Source: a virus. From it: 64,000 nucleotides of DNA. Location: IMG/VR virus record IMGVR_UViG_3300046804_003469, positions 151,028-215,027 of that record; one strand, written 5' to 3'. Within the stretch, counting starts at the first letter, position 1, and each line of letters begins with the position of its first letter. Both the position numbers and the translations under genes were made by a program. Positions 17,393 to 25,502 of this stretch are shown piece after piece. Below the pieces are notes generated by a model. It had not been told where the DNA came from. It did not search any database and saw nothing but the letters and a program-made list of their open reading frames with translations.

Positions 17393-17662
17393 ATGTACAT
17401 ACTAACTATCAATGGTAAAGAAACAGAAGGTGCATATTCAGTAACTGATGAAGAGGGAGATAATATTCTTTATATCTTCCAAGAAGAGGATGATGCAGTT
17501 CGTTTTGCCATGATGTTAGAAGAAGATGGATTTCCAGAAATGCATGTAATTGAAGTAGAAGATCATATCATGATGAAGACATGTGAAATCCAAAATTACA
17601 GATATAGTATAATTACTAAAGATGATATTGTGATACCCCCAGAAGACCATGATTTTATTTGA
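17393..17662 (+). CDS. DUF3110-like protein
   Basis: This 89-residue protein reads YILTINGKETEGAYSVT, then ILYIFQEEDDAVRFAMMLEEDGFPEM. That matches the pattern of DUF3110 proteins, otherwise known from cyanobacteria and plastids (a stress-bearing DDAxRFAxxLExxxFP core). The function of the family is unknown. The gene is inserted between gp47 and gp46 with tight junctions: it starts directly after the gp47 stop and overlaps gp46 by 14 bases. The cyanobacterial family fits a cyanobacterial host and suggests acquisition from it. Confidence 0.78.
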   Translation: MYILTINGKETEGAYSVTDEEGDNILYIFQEEDDAVRFAMMLEEDGFPEMHVIEVEDHIMMKTCEIQNYRYSIITKDDIVIPPEDHDFI

Positions 17663-19361
17663 AAAAATTCGTTGGAAAAACTTTTTAAGCACTGGAAATC
17701 AGTTTACGGAAGTCATTCTCAACAAGACAGATAACACTCTTATTATAGGATCAAATGGTGCTGGAAAGAGTACAATTCTTGATGCATTGACTTTTTCACT
17801 TTTTGGAAAACCTTTTCGTAAAATTAATAAACCACAACTTATAAATTCTACGAATGAAAAGGATTGTTTAGTTGAGGTTGAATTATCTATTGGTTCTACT
17901 TCTTGGAAAGTTGTGCGTGGAATTAAACCAGCAATATTTGAAATTTATAGAAATGGTAAACTTTTAGATCAATCTGCTGCTGCTTTAGACCAACAAAAAT
18001 GGTTAGAGCAAACTGTATTAAAAATGAATTACAAATCTTTCACTCAGATTGTAATTCTTGGATCAAGTACATTTGTCCCCTTTATGCAACTTCCTGCTGC
18101 TCATAGGAGAGAAGTTATTGAAGATCTTTTGGATATTAAAATATTTTCTTCAATGACTTCAATTATTAAGGATAAAATACGTCAAATTAAAGATGATATC
18201 AAAGTTTTGAATCTTAAAAAAGATTCTTTAAAAGATAAAGTTGATATGCAACAAAATTTTATTGAAGAATTGGAAAATCGTGGAAATGCCAAAATAAATG
18301 CCAATAAAGAAAAGATTGCAAATTTAGATCAAGAAGTTGGTGTTTATATGGTGGATAACTCTGCTATTGAAGAAGGAATTTATAAACTTCAAAAAGAACA
18401 AGAGGGAGTTATTAGTTCTGTAGAAAAAATAAAAAAACTTAATAATCTTAAAGGTAAAGTATCTCAAAAAGTAGTATCAGTAACAAGAGAGCATAAGTTT
18501 TTTAAAGAAAATACGGTATGCCCTACTTGTACTCAAACAATTGAAGAAGAATTTCGGTTAAATAAAGTTGCAGATGCTCAAAATAAAGCAAAAGAACTCC
18601 AAAAAGGTTATCAAGAACTTGAGGAGACTATAAAAAATGAACAGGAAAGAGAGCGTCAATTTATTGAACTTTCCAAAGAAATTACAAAACTAAACCATGA
18701 GATTTCGCAGAATAATACTCGCATTTCCTTCAACCAAAGACAAATTCAAGATCTTGAATCTGAAATTCAAACTATTACCGAACAGATTAAGAATAAAAAT
18801 ACTGAACATGAAAAATTAGAAGAATTTAAAAAAAATCTAACGGAAACTTTTTCTGAACTAGCAGAGAAAAAAGACAAAATTAATTATTATGATTTTTCAT
18901 ATAGTTTACTTAAAGATGGTGGAGTAAAAACTAAAATCATCAAGAAGTATCTACCGCTGATAAATCAGCAAGTTAATCGTTATCTTCAAATGATGGATTT
19001 TTATATCAATTTTACTCTTGATGAAGAGTTTGATGAAACTATTCAATCTCCCATTCATGAAGATTTTTCTTATGCTTCTTTTAGTGAGGGTGAAAAAATG
19101 AGAATTGATTTGTCTCTTTTGTTTACTTGGAGAGAAGTTGCCAGATATAAAAATTCAGTAAATACGAATCTTTTAATCCTTGATGAAGTATTTGATTCTT
19201 CTTTAGATGGATTTGGTACTGATGAATTTTTAAAAATTATTCGGTATGTTATAAAAGATGCTAATATCTTTGTTATTTCGCATAAAACGGGAATGGAAGA
19301 TAAATTTAGAAGTGTAGTAAAATTTGAAAAAATTAAAGGTTTTAGTAGGATGGTTTCTTAA
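17649..19361 (+). CDS. 46: Recombination endonuclease subunit gp46 (Rad50-like ATPase)
   Basis: This 570-residue SMC-family ATPase is the partner of gp47. Walker A is IGSNGAGKST near residues 33-42. A long coiled coil (about 175-450) contains the zinc hook CPTC near 291. The ABC signature SFSEGEKMRIDLSLL is near 477 and Walker B LLILDEVFDSSLDG near 508. T4 gp46 is 560 residues. The start overlaps the DUF3110-like gene by 14 bases, and a GTG-start small gene follows its stop directly. Confidence 0.97.
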   Translation: MILFEKIRWKNFLSTGNQFTEVILNKTDNTLIIGSNGAGKSTILDALTFSLFGKPFRKINKPQLINSTNEKDCLVEVELSIGSTSWKVVRGIKPAIFEIYRNGKLLDQSAAALDQQKWLEQTVLKMNYKSFTQIVILGSSTFVPFMQLPAAHRREVIEDLLDIKIFSSMTSIIKDKIRQIKDDIKVLNLKKDSLKDKVDMQQNFIEELENRGNAKINANKEKIANLDQEVGVYMVDNSAIEEGIYKLQKEQEGVISSVEKIKKLNNLKGKVSQKVVSVTREHKFFKENTVCPTCTQTIEEEFRLNKVADAQNKAKELQKGYQELEETIKNEQERERQFIELSKEITKLNHEISQNNTRISFNQRQIQDLESEIQTITEQIKNKNTEHEKLEEFKKNLTETFSELAEKKDKINYYDFSYSLLKDGGVKTKIIKKYLPLINQQVNRYLQMMDFYINFTLDEEFDETIQSPIHEDFSYASFSEGEKMRIDLSLLFTWREVARYKNSVNTNLLILDEVFDSSLDGFGTDEFLKIIRYVIKDANIFVISHKTGMEDKFRSVVKFEKIKGFSRMVS

Positions 19362-19550
19362 GTGGCACATGAAGAAGATTGGGCAGATCGTTTGGTAAAT
19401 AGGATATGGGACTTCATAGATAGGATCTGTTACCCTGATGGCAAACCACAAGATCTGGGAAAGTGGTCGCAATCCTCACAGGAGGAACGACAAGGGGAAA
19501 AAGAAACCCCAAGCACTCCGACAAGCAAAAGCACGACTGAACCACTTTAA
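19362..19550 (+). CDS. Small hypothetical protein after gene 46
   Basis: A 62-residue frame starts with GTG immediately after the gp46 stop. The N-terminal half (EEDWADRLVNRIWDFIDRIC) looks like an amphipathic helix. The second half is polar and low in complexity (SSQEERQGEKETPSTPTSKS). A second frame at 19438-19623 encodes a very basic peptide and overlaps most of it, so one of the two may be spurious. I favour the GTG frame because of its junction with gp46. Function unknown. Confidence 0.5.
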   Translation: MAHEEDWADRLVNRIWDFIDRICYPDGKPQDLGKWSQSSQEERQGEKETPSTPTSKSTTEPL

Positions 19551-19564
19551 AAAGTGTCACAAGA

Positions 19565-19592
19565 CCTCCCCCAAAAAGGGAGGTTCTTCTTT
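19565..19592 (+). terminator. Intrinsic terminator before the VWA protease gene
   Basis: CCTCCC and GGGAGG (19565-19570/19578-19583) form a 6-bp GC-rich stem with a CCAAAAA loop, followed by TTCTTCTTT. The T tract is interrupted, so termination may be partial. Confidence 0.6.
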
Positions 19593-19619
19593 ATTGTACG
19601 TTCATACGATTCAAATCAA

Positions 19620-21770
19620 ATGACCGTCCGCCACGAAATCAAGTCTCAACTCGCCAAACTTCTTGCTACTGAAGACCTTGTGGTTGAGCACAAGAAAGTA
19701 GAGACCGCTTGCTTCAACGTCCATACTCGTGTGCTGACTCTTCCAATGTGGGAGAAGGCAAGCAACACCGTCTATGACCTGCTGGTTGGTCACGAAGTTG
19801 GTCACGCTCTTTATACTCCAGATGAAGATTGGTTGAAAGAATATAAGATTCCACCTCAGTTTGTGAATGTGGTGGAGGATGCTCGTATTGAGAAACTGAT
19901 GAAGCGTCGTTATGCTGGTCTGGCGAAGACTTTCTTCAACGGATACAAGGAACTTGCCGACGATGATTTCTTTCAAATCAAAGACGACAACCTGGAAACT
20001 TATAATCTTGCCGACCGTGCAAACCTGTGGTTCAAGATTGGTAATTATACTCAGGTGCCGATTGAGCATGGTGAAGAGACTGATATTATCAATCTGATTG
20101 CCGAAACTGAAACTTTTGCCGATGTGCTGATTGCCGCAGAGGCACTCTACAAGTATTGTAAGCACAAGCAAGAAGAAGAAACAAAGACTTCTCTGGATAA
20201 TCTTGAGTCCCAACAGAGTGGTTCTAATCAACCTGCTTCTGACTTTAGTGATCAACAAGAAGGTGAAAACGATCAACCAGAATCTGGTGCTAGTGATGGT
20301 TCTTCTTCTGATGAATCTACTCAACAACCTACTCAACAAACTCCCCAAGAAATGGGTGGTGAAAAGGATGAAGATCCAGAAGTAAAGACGATGGATTCTC
20401 TGGAAGAGTCTCTAAAAGAACTTGTGAATAATAGCACTCCTGAAAATGTTTATTTGGAACTTCCTCAACTTGACTTAAAAAAAGTCATTGTTCCAAATGA
20501 TATTATTCATTCTAAGTGTGAACAAGAATGGGATAACTATATTCAAGTGCGAGAATGTACATATGATCAAATTTTTGGTGTAGTTGATAAGTCATTTATC
20601 GAGTTCAAGCGTTCTGCTCAGAAAGAAGTCAACTATCTGGTGAAAGAGTTTGAGTGTCGCAAGGCAGCAGATTCCTATGCCCGTGCATCAACTGCCCGTA
20701 CTGGTGTTCTGGACTGCTCCAAACTTCATACCTACAAGTACAACGAAGACCTGTTTAAAAAAGTCACTACTTTTGCCGATGGTAAAAATCATGGTCTAGT
20801 GTTTGTTCTGGATTGGTCTGGATCTATGAATGAGGTGATGTTGGATACTGTCAAGCAACTCTTCAATCTTGTATGGTTCTGTAAGAAAGTTGCAATTCCG
20901 TTTGAGGTTTATGCTTTCACTTCGGATTATCCTTTAGTATCTTACGATGAAAATGGTCGATCTAATTTGAGGCAACTTTCTTATAAAAAACGTGATGGTT
21001 TGATTCAAGTTGGGGAATGGTTTTCTATGATGAATCTGTTGACTAGTAATACTAATAATAAAGTTCTTGATCAACAGATGAAAAATCTCTATCGTATTGC
21101 ATATTCTTTTGGTAGAAATTGTTATACTTCTTATTCAATTCCAAATGGACTTTCTCTTTCTGGAACTCCTTTGAATGAAGCAATTATTTCTCTTCATCAA
21201 ATTCTCCCTAAATTTCAGAAAGAAAACAAACTTCAAAAAGTTCAGTGTGTGGTTTTAACTGATGGTGAAGCATGTGGTATCAAATATCATCGTGAAGTAA
21301 AACGTCATTGGGAGCAAGAACCTTTTCTTGGAACTTTTCATATTGGAAGGGATGCTATTCTTCGTGACCGCAAAACGGGAAATACTTATTCTTTGGATTG
21401 TGAATGGCATCAATTTACTGATATTCTTCTTCGCAATATTCGTGATCGTTTTGTCGATATTAACTTTATCGGTATTCGTGTTCTCGAATCCCGTGATGCT
21501 GGTAGTTTTATTCGCCGTTATTGTGGATTTTATGGTGAAGAACATGATAAAGTGATGGGTGCTTGGCGTAAAGAAAAAGCATTTTCTATTAAAAAGTCTG
21601 GATACCATACTTACTTTGGTCTTTCTGCAACTGCTCTTTCTCAAGATACTGAATTTGAAGTTGCTGAATGTGCTACTAAATCTCAAATCAAATCTGCATT
21701 TGTAAAAAGTTTAAAATCGAAAAAAATGAACAAAAAAATTCTGGGTGAGTTTGTGGAACTGGTTGCCTGA
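19620..21770 (+). CDS. VWA-domain protein with N-terminal HExxH metallopeptidase motif
   Basis: This 716-residue protein carries two recognisable regions. Near residues 55-65, LVGHEVGHALYT contains a zinc-protease HExxH (His58, Glu59, His62), with a possible third ligand in VNVVEDAR near 82-89. After an acidic, Gln/Ser-rich linker (about 190-270), a von Willebrand A domain starts near 395 with the MIDAS motif DWSGS. The layout, followed by a MoxR/CobS-type AAA+ ATPase, resembles CobT-like partners of such ATPases. The start at 19620 is chosen because upstream codons would run through the terminator. Arg is coded mainly by CGT/CGC, unlike the virion genes. Substrate unknown. Confidence 0.85.
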   Translation: MTVRHEIKSQLAKLLATEDLVVEHKKVETACFNVHTRVLTLPMWEKASNTVYDLLVGHEVGHALYTPDEDWLKEYKIPPQFVNVVEDARIEKLMKRRYAGLAKTFFNGYKELADDDFFQIKDDNLETYNLADRANLWFKIGNYTQVPIEHGEETDIINLIAETETFADVLIAAEALYKYCKHKQEEETKTSLDNLESQQSGSNQPASDFSDQQEGENDQPESGASDGSSSDESTQQPTQQTPQEMGGEKDEDPEVKTMDSLEESLKELVNNSTPENVYLELPQLDLKKVIVPNDIIHSKCEQEWDNYIQVRECTYDQIFGVVDKSFIEFKRSAQKEVNYLVKEFECRKAADSYARASTARTGVLDCSKLHTYKYNEDLFKKVTTFADGKNHGLVFVLDWSGSMNEVMLDTVKQLFNLVWFCKKVAIPFEVYAFTSDYPLVSYDENGRSNLRQLSYKKRDGLIQVGEWFSMMNLLTSNTNNKVLDQQMKNLYRIAYSFGRNCYTSYSIPNGLSLSGTPLNEAIISLHQILPKFQKENKLQKVQCVVLTDGEACGIKYHREVKRHWEQEPFLGTFHIGRDAILRDRKTGNTYSLDCEWHQFTDILLRNIRDRFVDINFIGIRVLESRDAGSFIRRYCGFYGEEHDKVMGAWRKEKAFSIKKSGYHTYFGLSATALSQDTEFEVAECATKSQIKSAFVKSLKSKKMNKKILGEFVELVA

Positions 21771-21859
21771 TCCACTTTTCAAACTGTCACAAGAGTCATC
21801 TCTATGCCCCTTGTGTGCCCCTATAATTACTTTGTTGAAACAATTCCACTTAACTCATC

Positions 21860-22972
21860 ATGCCCCGTAAAATTTCTGTGACTGACGACCAACTGATTAC
21901 TGATCTTCGTTCTGTGTTTGGTAGTGAAGTAATTGCTGCCGATATTCGTGGATTTTGTGCCTCTCGTGGTCTTAACTATCAAACTGTGACTCGTCGCCTT
22001 GATAACTATAAGACTGGTCGTGGTCGTTGGAATCTTGAGGTAACTCAAGAACGTGTTGAAGAAATTGAACGTTCTTACCAATCTCCTGCAGTTCTTCCTG
22101 TCGTGGAACAAAACCTTATTCCTGATAAAGATGATACCTTCGTCAAGTTTGGTAATTTTAACGATATTAAAAAAATTATTCAGTCCCGTCTTTTTTATCC
22201 TACGTTTATTACGGGTCTTTCGGGTAATGGTAAAACGTTCAGTGTGGAGCAAGCATGTGCTCAATTGGGTCGGGAACTGATTCGTGTCAACATCACCATT
22301 GAGACCGATGAGGATGATCTGATTGGTGGTTTCCGTCTTGTGAATGGTGAAACTGCATGGCATAACGGTCCTGTGATTGAAGCATTAGAGCGTGGTGCAA
22401 TTCTTCTTCTGGATGAGATTGATCTTGCTTCTAACAAGATTCTGTGTCTCCAATCTGTTCTTGAAGGTAAGGGCGTCTTCCTCAAAAAAATTGGTCGATT
22501 CGTGAAACCCGCTGCTGGATTCAACGTGATTGCCACTGCAAATACCAAGGGTAAGGGTTCTGATGATGGTCGTTTCATTGGCACCAACGTGCTCAACGAA
22601 GCATTCCTTGAACGCTTCCCCGTGACCTTTGAGCAGTCCTACCCTGCTCCCGCAACGGAGCAGAAGATCCTGGAAGGCATCGCTCTGGACCTTGGCGTGG
22701 AAGACCGCGACTTCTGCAAGCAATTGGTAAATTGGTCTGATATTATTAGGAAAACTTTCTATGATGGTGGTATTGAAGAAATCATTAGCACCCGACGACT
22801 GGTTCATATCATTCGTGCATATAGTATTTTTGGTGATAAGGCAAAGGCAATCCAAGTTTGCATTAACCGCTTTGACGATGAAACCAAAACCGCATTCCTT
22901 GAACTTTATGATAAAATTGATGTCAATTTTGAACTTCCAAAAGAAGAGAGTGGCGAGACTCCTACTTTCTAA
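21860..22972 (+). CDS. cobS: MoxR/CobS-type AAA+ ATPase
   Basis: This 370-residue ATPase is the protein usually labelled CobS in cyanophages. Residues 1-75 form a small helical N-terminal domain. Walker A is GLSGNGKT near 119-126, Walker B AILLLDEIDL near 180-189, sensor 1 FNVIATANT near 220, and an arginine-finger region NEAFLERFP near 245. True CobS is a cobaltochelatase subunit, but no CobN is visible here. Pairing with the upstream VWA protein fits a general MoxR-VWA chaperone role at least as well. A TATAAT-like box at 21822 lacks a good -35. Local GC is raised around 22540-22730. Confidence 0.9.
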   Translation: MPRKISVTDDQLITDLRSVFGSEVIAADIRGFCASRGLNYQTVTRRLDNYKTGRGRWNLEVTQERVEEIERSYQSPAVLPVVEQNLIPDKDDTFVKFGNFNDIKKIIQSRLFYPTFITGLSGNGKTFSVEQACAQLGRELIRVNITIETDEDDLIGGFRLVNGETAWHNGPVIEALERGAILLLDEIDLASNKILCLQSVLEGKGVFLKKIGRFVKPAAGFNVIATANTKGKGSDDGRFIGTNVLNEAFLERFPVTFEQSYPAPATEQKILEGIALDLGVEDRDFCKQLVNWSDIIRKTFYDGGIEEIISTRRLVHIIRAYSIFGDKAKAIQVCINRFDDETKTAFLELYDKIDVNFELPKEESGETPTF

Positions 22973-22994
22973 TTTCTAATAAAACTTTTTTACT

Positions 22995-23032
22995 GAAAAG
23001 TGTTATTCGTATAAATAGTAATAGCACTTTTC
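22995..23032 (+). promoter_or_regulatory. Hairpin with late promoter in its loop, before the HNH gene
   Basis: GAAAAGTG-T-TATT (22995-23007) pairs with AATA-G-CACTTTTC (23020-23032), giving a stem of about 12 bp that ends 8 bases before the HNH start codon. The late box TATAAATA (23010-23017) lies in the loop. Read-through RNA would fold the hairpin next to the ATG. RNA started from the late box (about 23023) would lack the 5' arm. Confidence 0.75.
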
Positions 23033-23040
23033 ACCAACTT

Positions 23041-23538
23041 ATGTCATATACAAAAGAACAAAGAATTGAGTATAATAAAAAATACTATGAAAATAGGAGT
23101 GATGAGCAAAAAGAACTAAAACGCCTTGCTGATAGGGAATATTATTACAAAAATAAAGAAAAATGCAATAAAAGGCATTTAGAATATTATGAAACCAATA
23201 AAGAAAAACTAAAAAAACAGAATACTGAAAACAATAACAAAAGACGACAAAAACTAAAAGAGGAAGCAAAACAAAAACTTGGTGGAAAATGTGTATGGTG
23301 TGGAGCAACTGAAAACCTTGAATTTGACCATATAGACCCAGCACAAAAACAATTTACCATAAGTGCCTTTCCTTGCTCTCTTGAATTATGGTGGAAAGAG
23401 GTTGAAAAATGTCGCCTATTATGCAAAACCTGCCACAAAAAACATAGTGATGCTGAAATGGCAGCAAAACATCTTTATTGGGTAAATCTTTCTTTTGATG
23501 AACGACAAAAACTCATTCAGCAGCAACTTGACCAATAA
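23041..23538 (+). CDS. HNH homing-type endonuclease
   Basis: This 165-residue free-standing endonuclease has a very basic, Tyr/Lys/Asn-rich helical N-terminal half (about 1-80), likely for DNA binding. A zinc-bound HNH domain follows: CVWCGATENLEFDHIDP near 90-106 and LLCKTCHKKHSD near 128-139. It lies between the cobS-type gene and the clamp operon. It has its own late promoter within a hairpin and no good ribosome site, suggesting late and weak expression. It is probably a mobile gene that spreads by cutting phages lacking it. Confidence 0.9.
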   Translation: MSYTKEQRIEYNKKYYENRSDEQKELKRLADREYYYKNKEKCNKRHLEYYETNKEKLKKQNTENNNKRRQKLKEEAKQKLGGKCVWCGATENLEFDHIDPAQKQFTISAFPCSLELWWKEVEKCRLLCKTCHKKHSDAEMAAKHLYWVNLSFDERQKLIQQQLDQ

Positions 23539-23556
23539 CCTCAATCCTGATATAAT
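23528..23556 (+). promoter_or_regulatory. Sigma-70-type promoter for the clamp operon
   Basis: TTGACC (23528-23533), a 17-base spacer and a perfect TATAAT (23551-23556) overlap the end of the HNH gene. It should drive the DUF3310-like gene, 45, 44 and beyond early in infection. Confidence 0.88.
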
Positions 23557-23591
23557 TGGGGGAGGTAAAAAATACACCTTCCCTTTTCATT

Positions 23592-24092
23592 ATGGATAAT
23601 AAAAACACTGATTACATTTCACTAAACAACCCTCAATATTTTATGGGTGGTGATGGTTGTAGTGACGATTATGCACATTTGAATTTAAGTAACTTGTATA
23701 CTTATAATCTCAATAATGAAGATAAAATTGAAATTAAAAAAACTCCAGGTGAATCTTCCGCAACTATGAATGAGACTAAAAATCATCTTTGGAAATACAA
23801 CGAAGACAAAATCTTGAAAGATATTCAGGATTATGTGACTAGCACTTATGGAAGTCACTATTGCGGACATCAACAAGAATATCAAGGTGTCCAAACGATT
23901 GATTTGATGGCAGCAAAGGAACTTGCTTCAGATTTCTGTCAAGCAAATATTATTAAATACGGTTCTCGTTATGGTGATAAAGACGGACGTAGCAAGCGTG
24001 ATTTGATGAAAGTCATTCACTATGCTATGCTTCTACTTCACTTCGATGGTCATTATTCACGCAAGGATAATGGTCTTACAGAATTCCGTTGA
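23592..24092 (+). CDS. DUF3310-like protein
   Basis: This 166-residue protein has a divergent N-terminal half and a C-terminal domain DLMAAKELASDFCQANIIKY, then RSKRDLMKVIHYAMLLLHF. This is the pattern of DUF3310 (SaV-like) proteins, often annotated as nucleotide kinase-like without biochemical support. The ATG at 23592 is taken as the start; an upstream frame beginning near 23556 would start only a few bases after the -10 box. It is the first gene behind the sigma-70 promoter and abuts the clamp gene, so it is probably early. Confidence 0.75.
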   Translation: MDNKNTDYISLNNPQYFMGGDGCSDDYAHLNLSNLYTYNLNNEDKIEIKKTPGESSATMNETKNHLWKYNEDKILKDIQDYVTSTYGSHYCGHQQEYQGVQTIDLMAAKELASDFCQANIIKYGSRYGDKDGRSKRDLMKVIHYAMLLLHFDGHYSRKDNGLTEFR

Positions 24093-24115
24093 TTATGAAA
24101 CTCAGACAAGATACT

Positions 24116-24781
24116 ATGAAATTTTCTGATAAAACTTTAACTCTTCTTAAAAATTTTTCTTCGATTAATCAATCAATTCTTTTTAAGAAGGGAAATTCGC
24201 TTCGCACCATTTCGGTAATGAAAAACATTCTTGCTGAAGCAACTATTGATGAAGATCTCCCTAAAGATTTTGGAATTTATGATTTAAACCAATTTCTAAA
24301 TGGTCTTTCACTTCACAATGATGCTGAACTGGACTTTACAAATGACAAGTACACAATCATTAAAGAAGGTAAAAGTAGGTCGAAATACTTCTTTGCTGAT
24401 CCAAATGTAATTGTAACTCCTCCCGATAAATCTATTGTTCTTCCTAGTGAAGATGTTTGCTTTCTTCTTGATACTAAAGAATTAGATAAACTGAAAAAAG
24501 CATCAGCAGTTTATGAACTTGATGATCTTTCGGTAATCGGTGAAAATGGAGTTGTAAAACTTCTTGTTCGTGATAAGAAGAATGAAACATCTAATGACTT
24601 CTCCGTAATTGTTGGTGAAACGGATGATACTTTTGTTTTTAACTTTAAAGTTGAAAATCTTAAGATTCTTCCTGGTTCTTATGAAGTAGTAATTTCTAAG
24701 CAACTTCTTTCTAGGTTCAAGAGTACTACCTATAGTGTAACGTATTACATCGCAATGGAACCAGACTCATCTTTCAACTGA
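24116..24781 (+). CDS. 45: DNA polymerase sliding clamp (gp45)
   Basis: This 221-residue protein is the trimeric processivity clamp and, in T4, also the activator of late transcription. The start MKFSDKTLTLLKNFSSINQSI aligns with T4 MKLSKDTTALLKNFATINS-type N-termini, so ATG 24116 is preferred over in-frame ATGs at 24089 and 24095. Further matches are IYDLNQFLNGLSL and the C-terminal VALEADS-like YYIAMEPDSS. T4 gp45 is 228 residues. Genes 45, 44, 62 and regA share the T4 order, with insertions. Confidence 0.95.
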   Translation: MKFSDKTLTLLKNFSSINQSILFKKGNSLRTISVMKNILAEATIDEDLPKDFGIYDLNQFLNGLSLHNDAELDFTNDKYTIIKEGKSRSKYFFADPNVIVTPPDKSIVLPSEDVCFLLDTKELDKLKKASAVYELDDLSVIGENGVVKLLVRDKKNETSNDFSVIVGETDDTFVFNFKVENLKILPGSYEVVISKQLLSRFKSTTYSVTYYIAMEPDSSFN

Positions 24782-24809
24782 TATACTAAGGATATCAACA
24801 ACTTACATT

Positions 24810-25319
24810 ATGAACATCTTTGCCACTCATCCCTTTCCTGCTGAGTCTGCTATTTGTCTTCCCGATAAACATATTGTTAAAATGCCACTTGAGTGCTGCC
24901 AAATGCTTTCCATTGTAGCATCCAAGTGGTATCATAATTATGGAGCAATTCATAAAGCAGATGGAAATCCTTATGCAACTGAGAAAGGTGCATTCCGCAA
25001 CCATCCATGTACTCAATGGGCATCACAAACAATTGATAATGCATATTGGTTGATTAAGTGGGGAATGAATTTATGTGATGAATATGCTATTCGTTATGAT
25101 AAGATTCATGCTTGTTATAACACTCTAGTTGAAGCATATTATTTGTTTCCTAAAGGTAAACTGGATAACGTAACTCCTTTTGCTCGTGCGATGCCAGATG
25201 AGTATAAACTTGATGGCAGTATTGACACTTTTACTGCTTACAAGATGTATATCGCATCCAAACCTTGGGTTGCATCTAATTATCTTCGTATGCCGCAACG
25301 AAAACCTGATTGGGTCTAA
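24810..25319 (+). CDS. Conserved phage protein, possible DNA glycosylase relative
   Basis: This 169-residue protein begins MNIFATHPFPAESAICLPDKHIVKMPLECCQML. It has further conserved-looking blocks NHPCTQW, WLIKWGMNLCDEYAIRYDKIHA and FARAMPDEYK, ending KPWVASNYLRMPQRKPDW. This pattern is common in phage proteins of unknown function. I recall some being labelled pyrimidine dimer DNA glycosylase-like, but I cannot confirm that relationship by eye. Its place between clamp and clamp-loader genes suggests a DNA metabolism role. A weak TATACT box near 24783 may help its expression. Confidence 0.6.
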   Translation: MNIFATHPFPAESAICLPDKHIVKMPLECCQMLSIVASKWYHNYGAIHKADGNPYATEKGAFRNHPCTQWASQTIDNAYWLIKWGMNLCDEYAIRYDKIHACYNTLVEAYYLFPKGKLDNVTPFARAMPDEYKLDGSIDTFTAYKMYIASKPWVASNYLRMPQRKPDWV

Positions 25320-25322
25320 ATT

Positions 25323-25499
25323 ATGAAACTCTCTGATGATGAAGTTCTGTGGATTTCTGCTATACTTCATAAATCTAAATCAAAAGTTCTTTCGGAATAT
25401 CCTGAAGCACAATTGATTATGGATAAGATTTGTAACGAATCTGGAAAAATAGTTGCAAATAAAGCACGGAAACTCTTAAAACTTGGTAAGTGGTCTTAA
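25323..25499 (+). CDS. Small hypothetical protein upstream of gene 44
   Basis: A 58-residue frame (MKLSDDEVLWISAILHKSKS ... KARKLLKLGKWS) fills the gap between the preceding stop and gp44, with three-base junctions on both sides. It appears wholly helical, basic at the C-terminus and without cysteines or known motifs. The tight packing and absence of any other use for this stretch support it as a real gene. Function unknown. Confidence 0.65.
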   Translation: MKLSDDEVLWISAILHKSKSKVLSEYPEAQLIMDKICNESGKIVANKARKLLKLGKWS

Positions 25500-25502
25500 A
25501 TT

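Noticed and set aside
19611-20348. 245-codon minus-strand frame over the VWA gene
   Set aside because: Composition is that of an antisense shadow, and no start context or homology was recognised.
21799-21827. TATAAT at 21822 as a promoter for the AAA+ gene
   Set aside because: The -35 region (TCTCTA) does not match, so it is not listed as a feature.
21827-22363. 178-codon minus-strand frame over the AAA+ gene
   Set aside because: Antisense shadow of a gene with clear Walker motifs.
24783-24809. TATACT box between gene 45 and the next gene as a promoter
   Set aside because: No acceptable -35 at 16-18 bases; mentioned only as weak.
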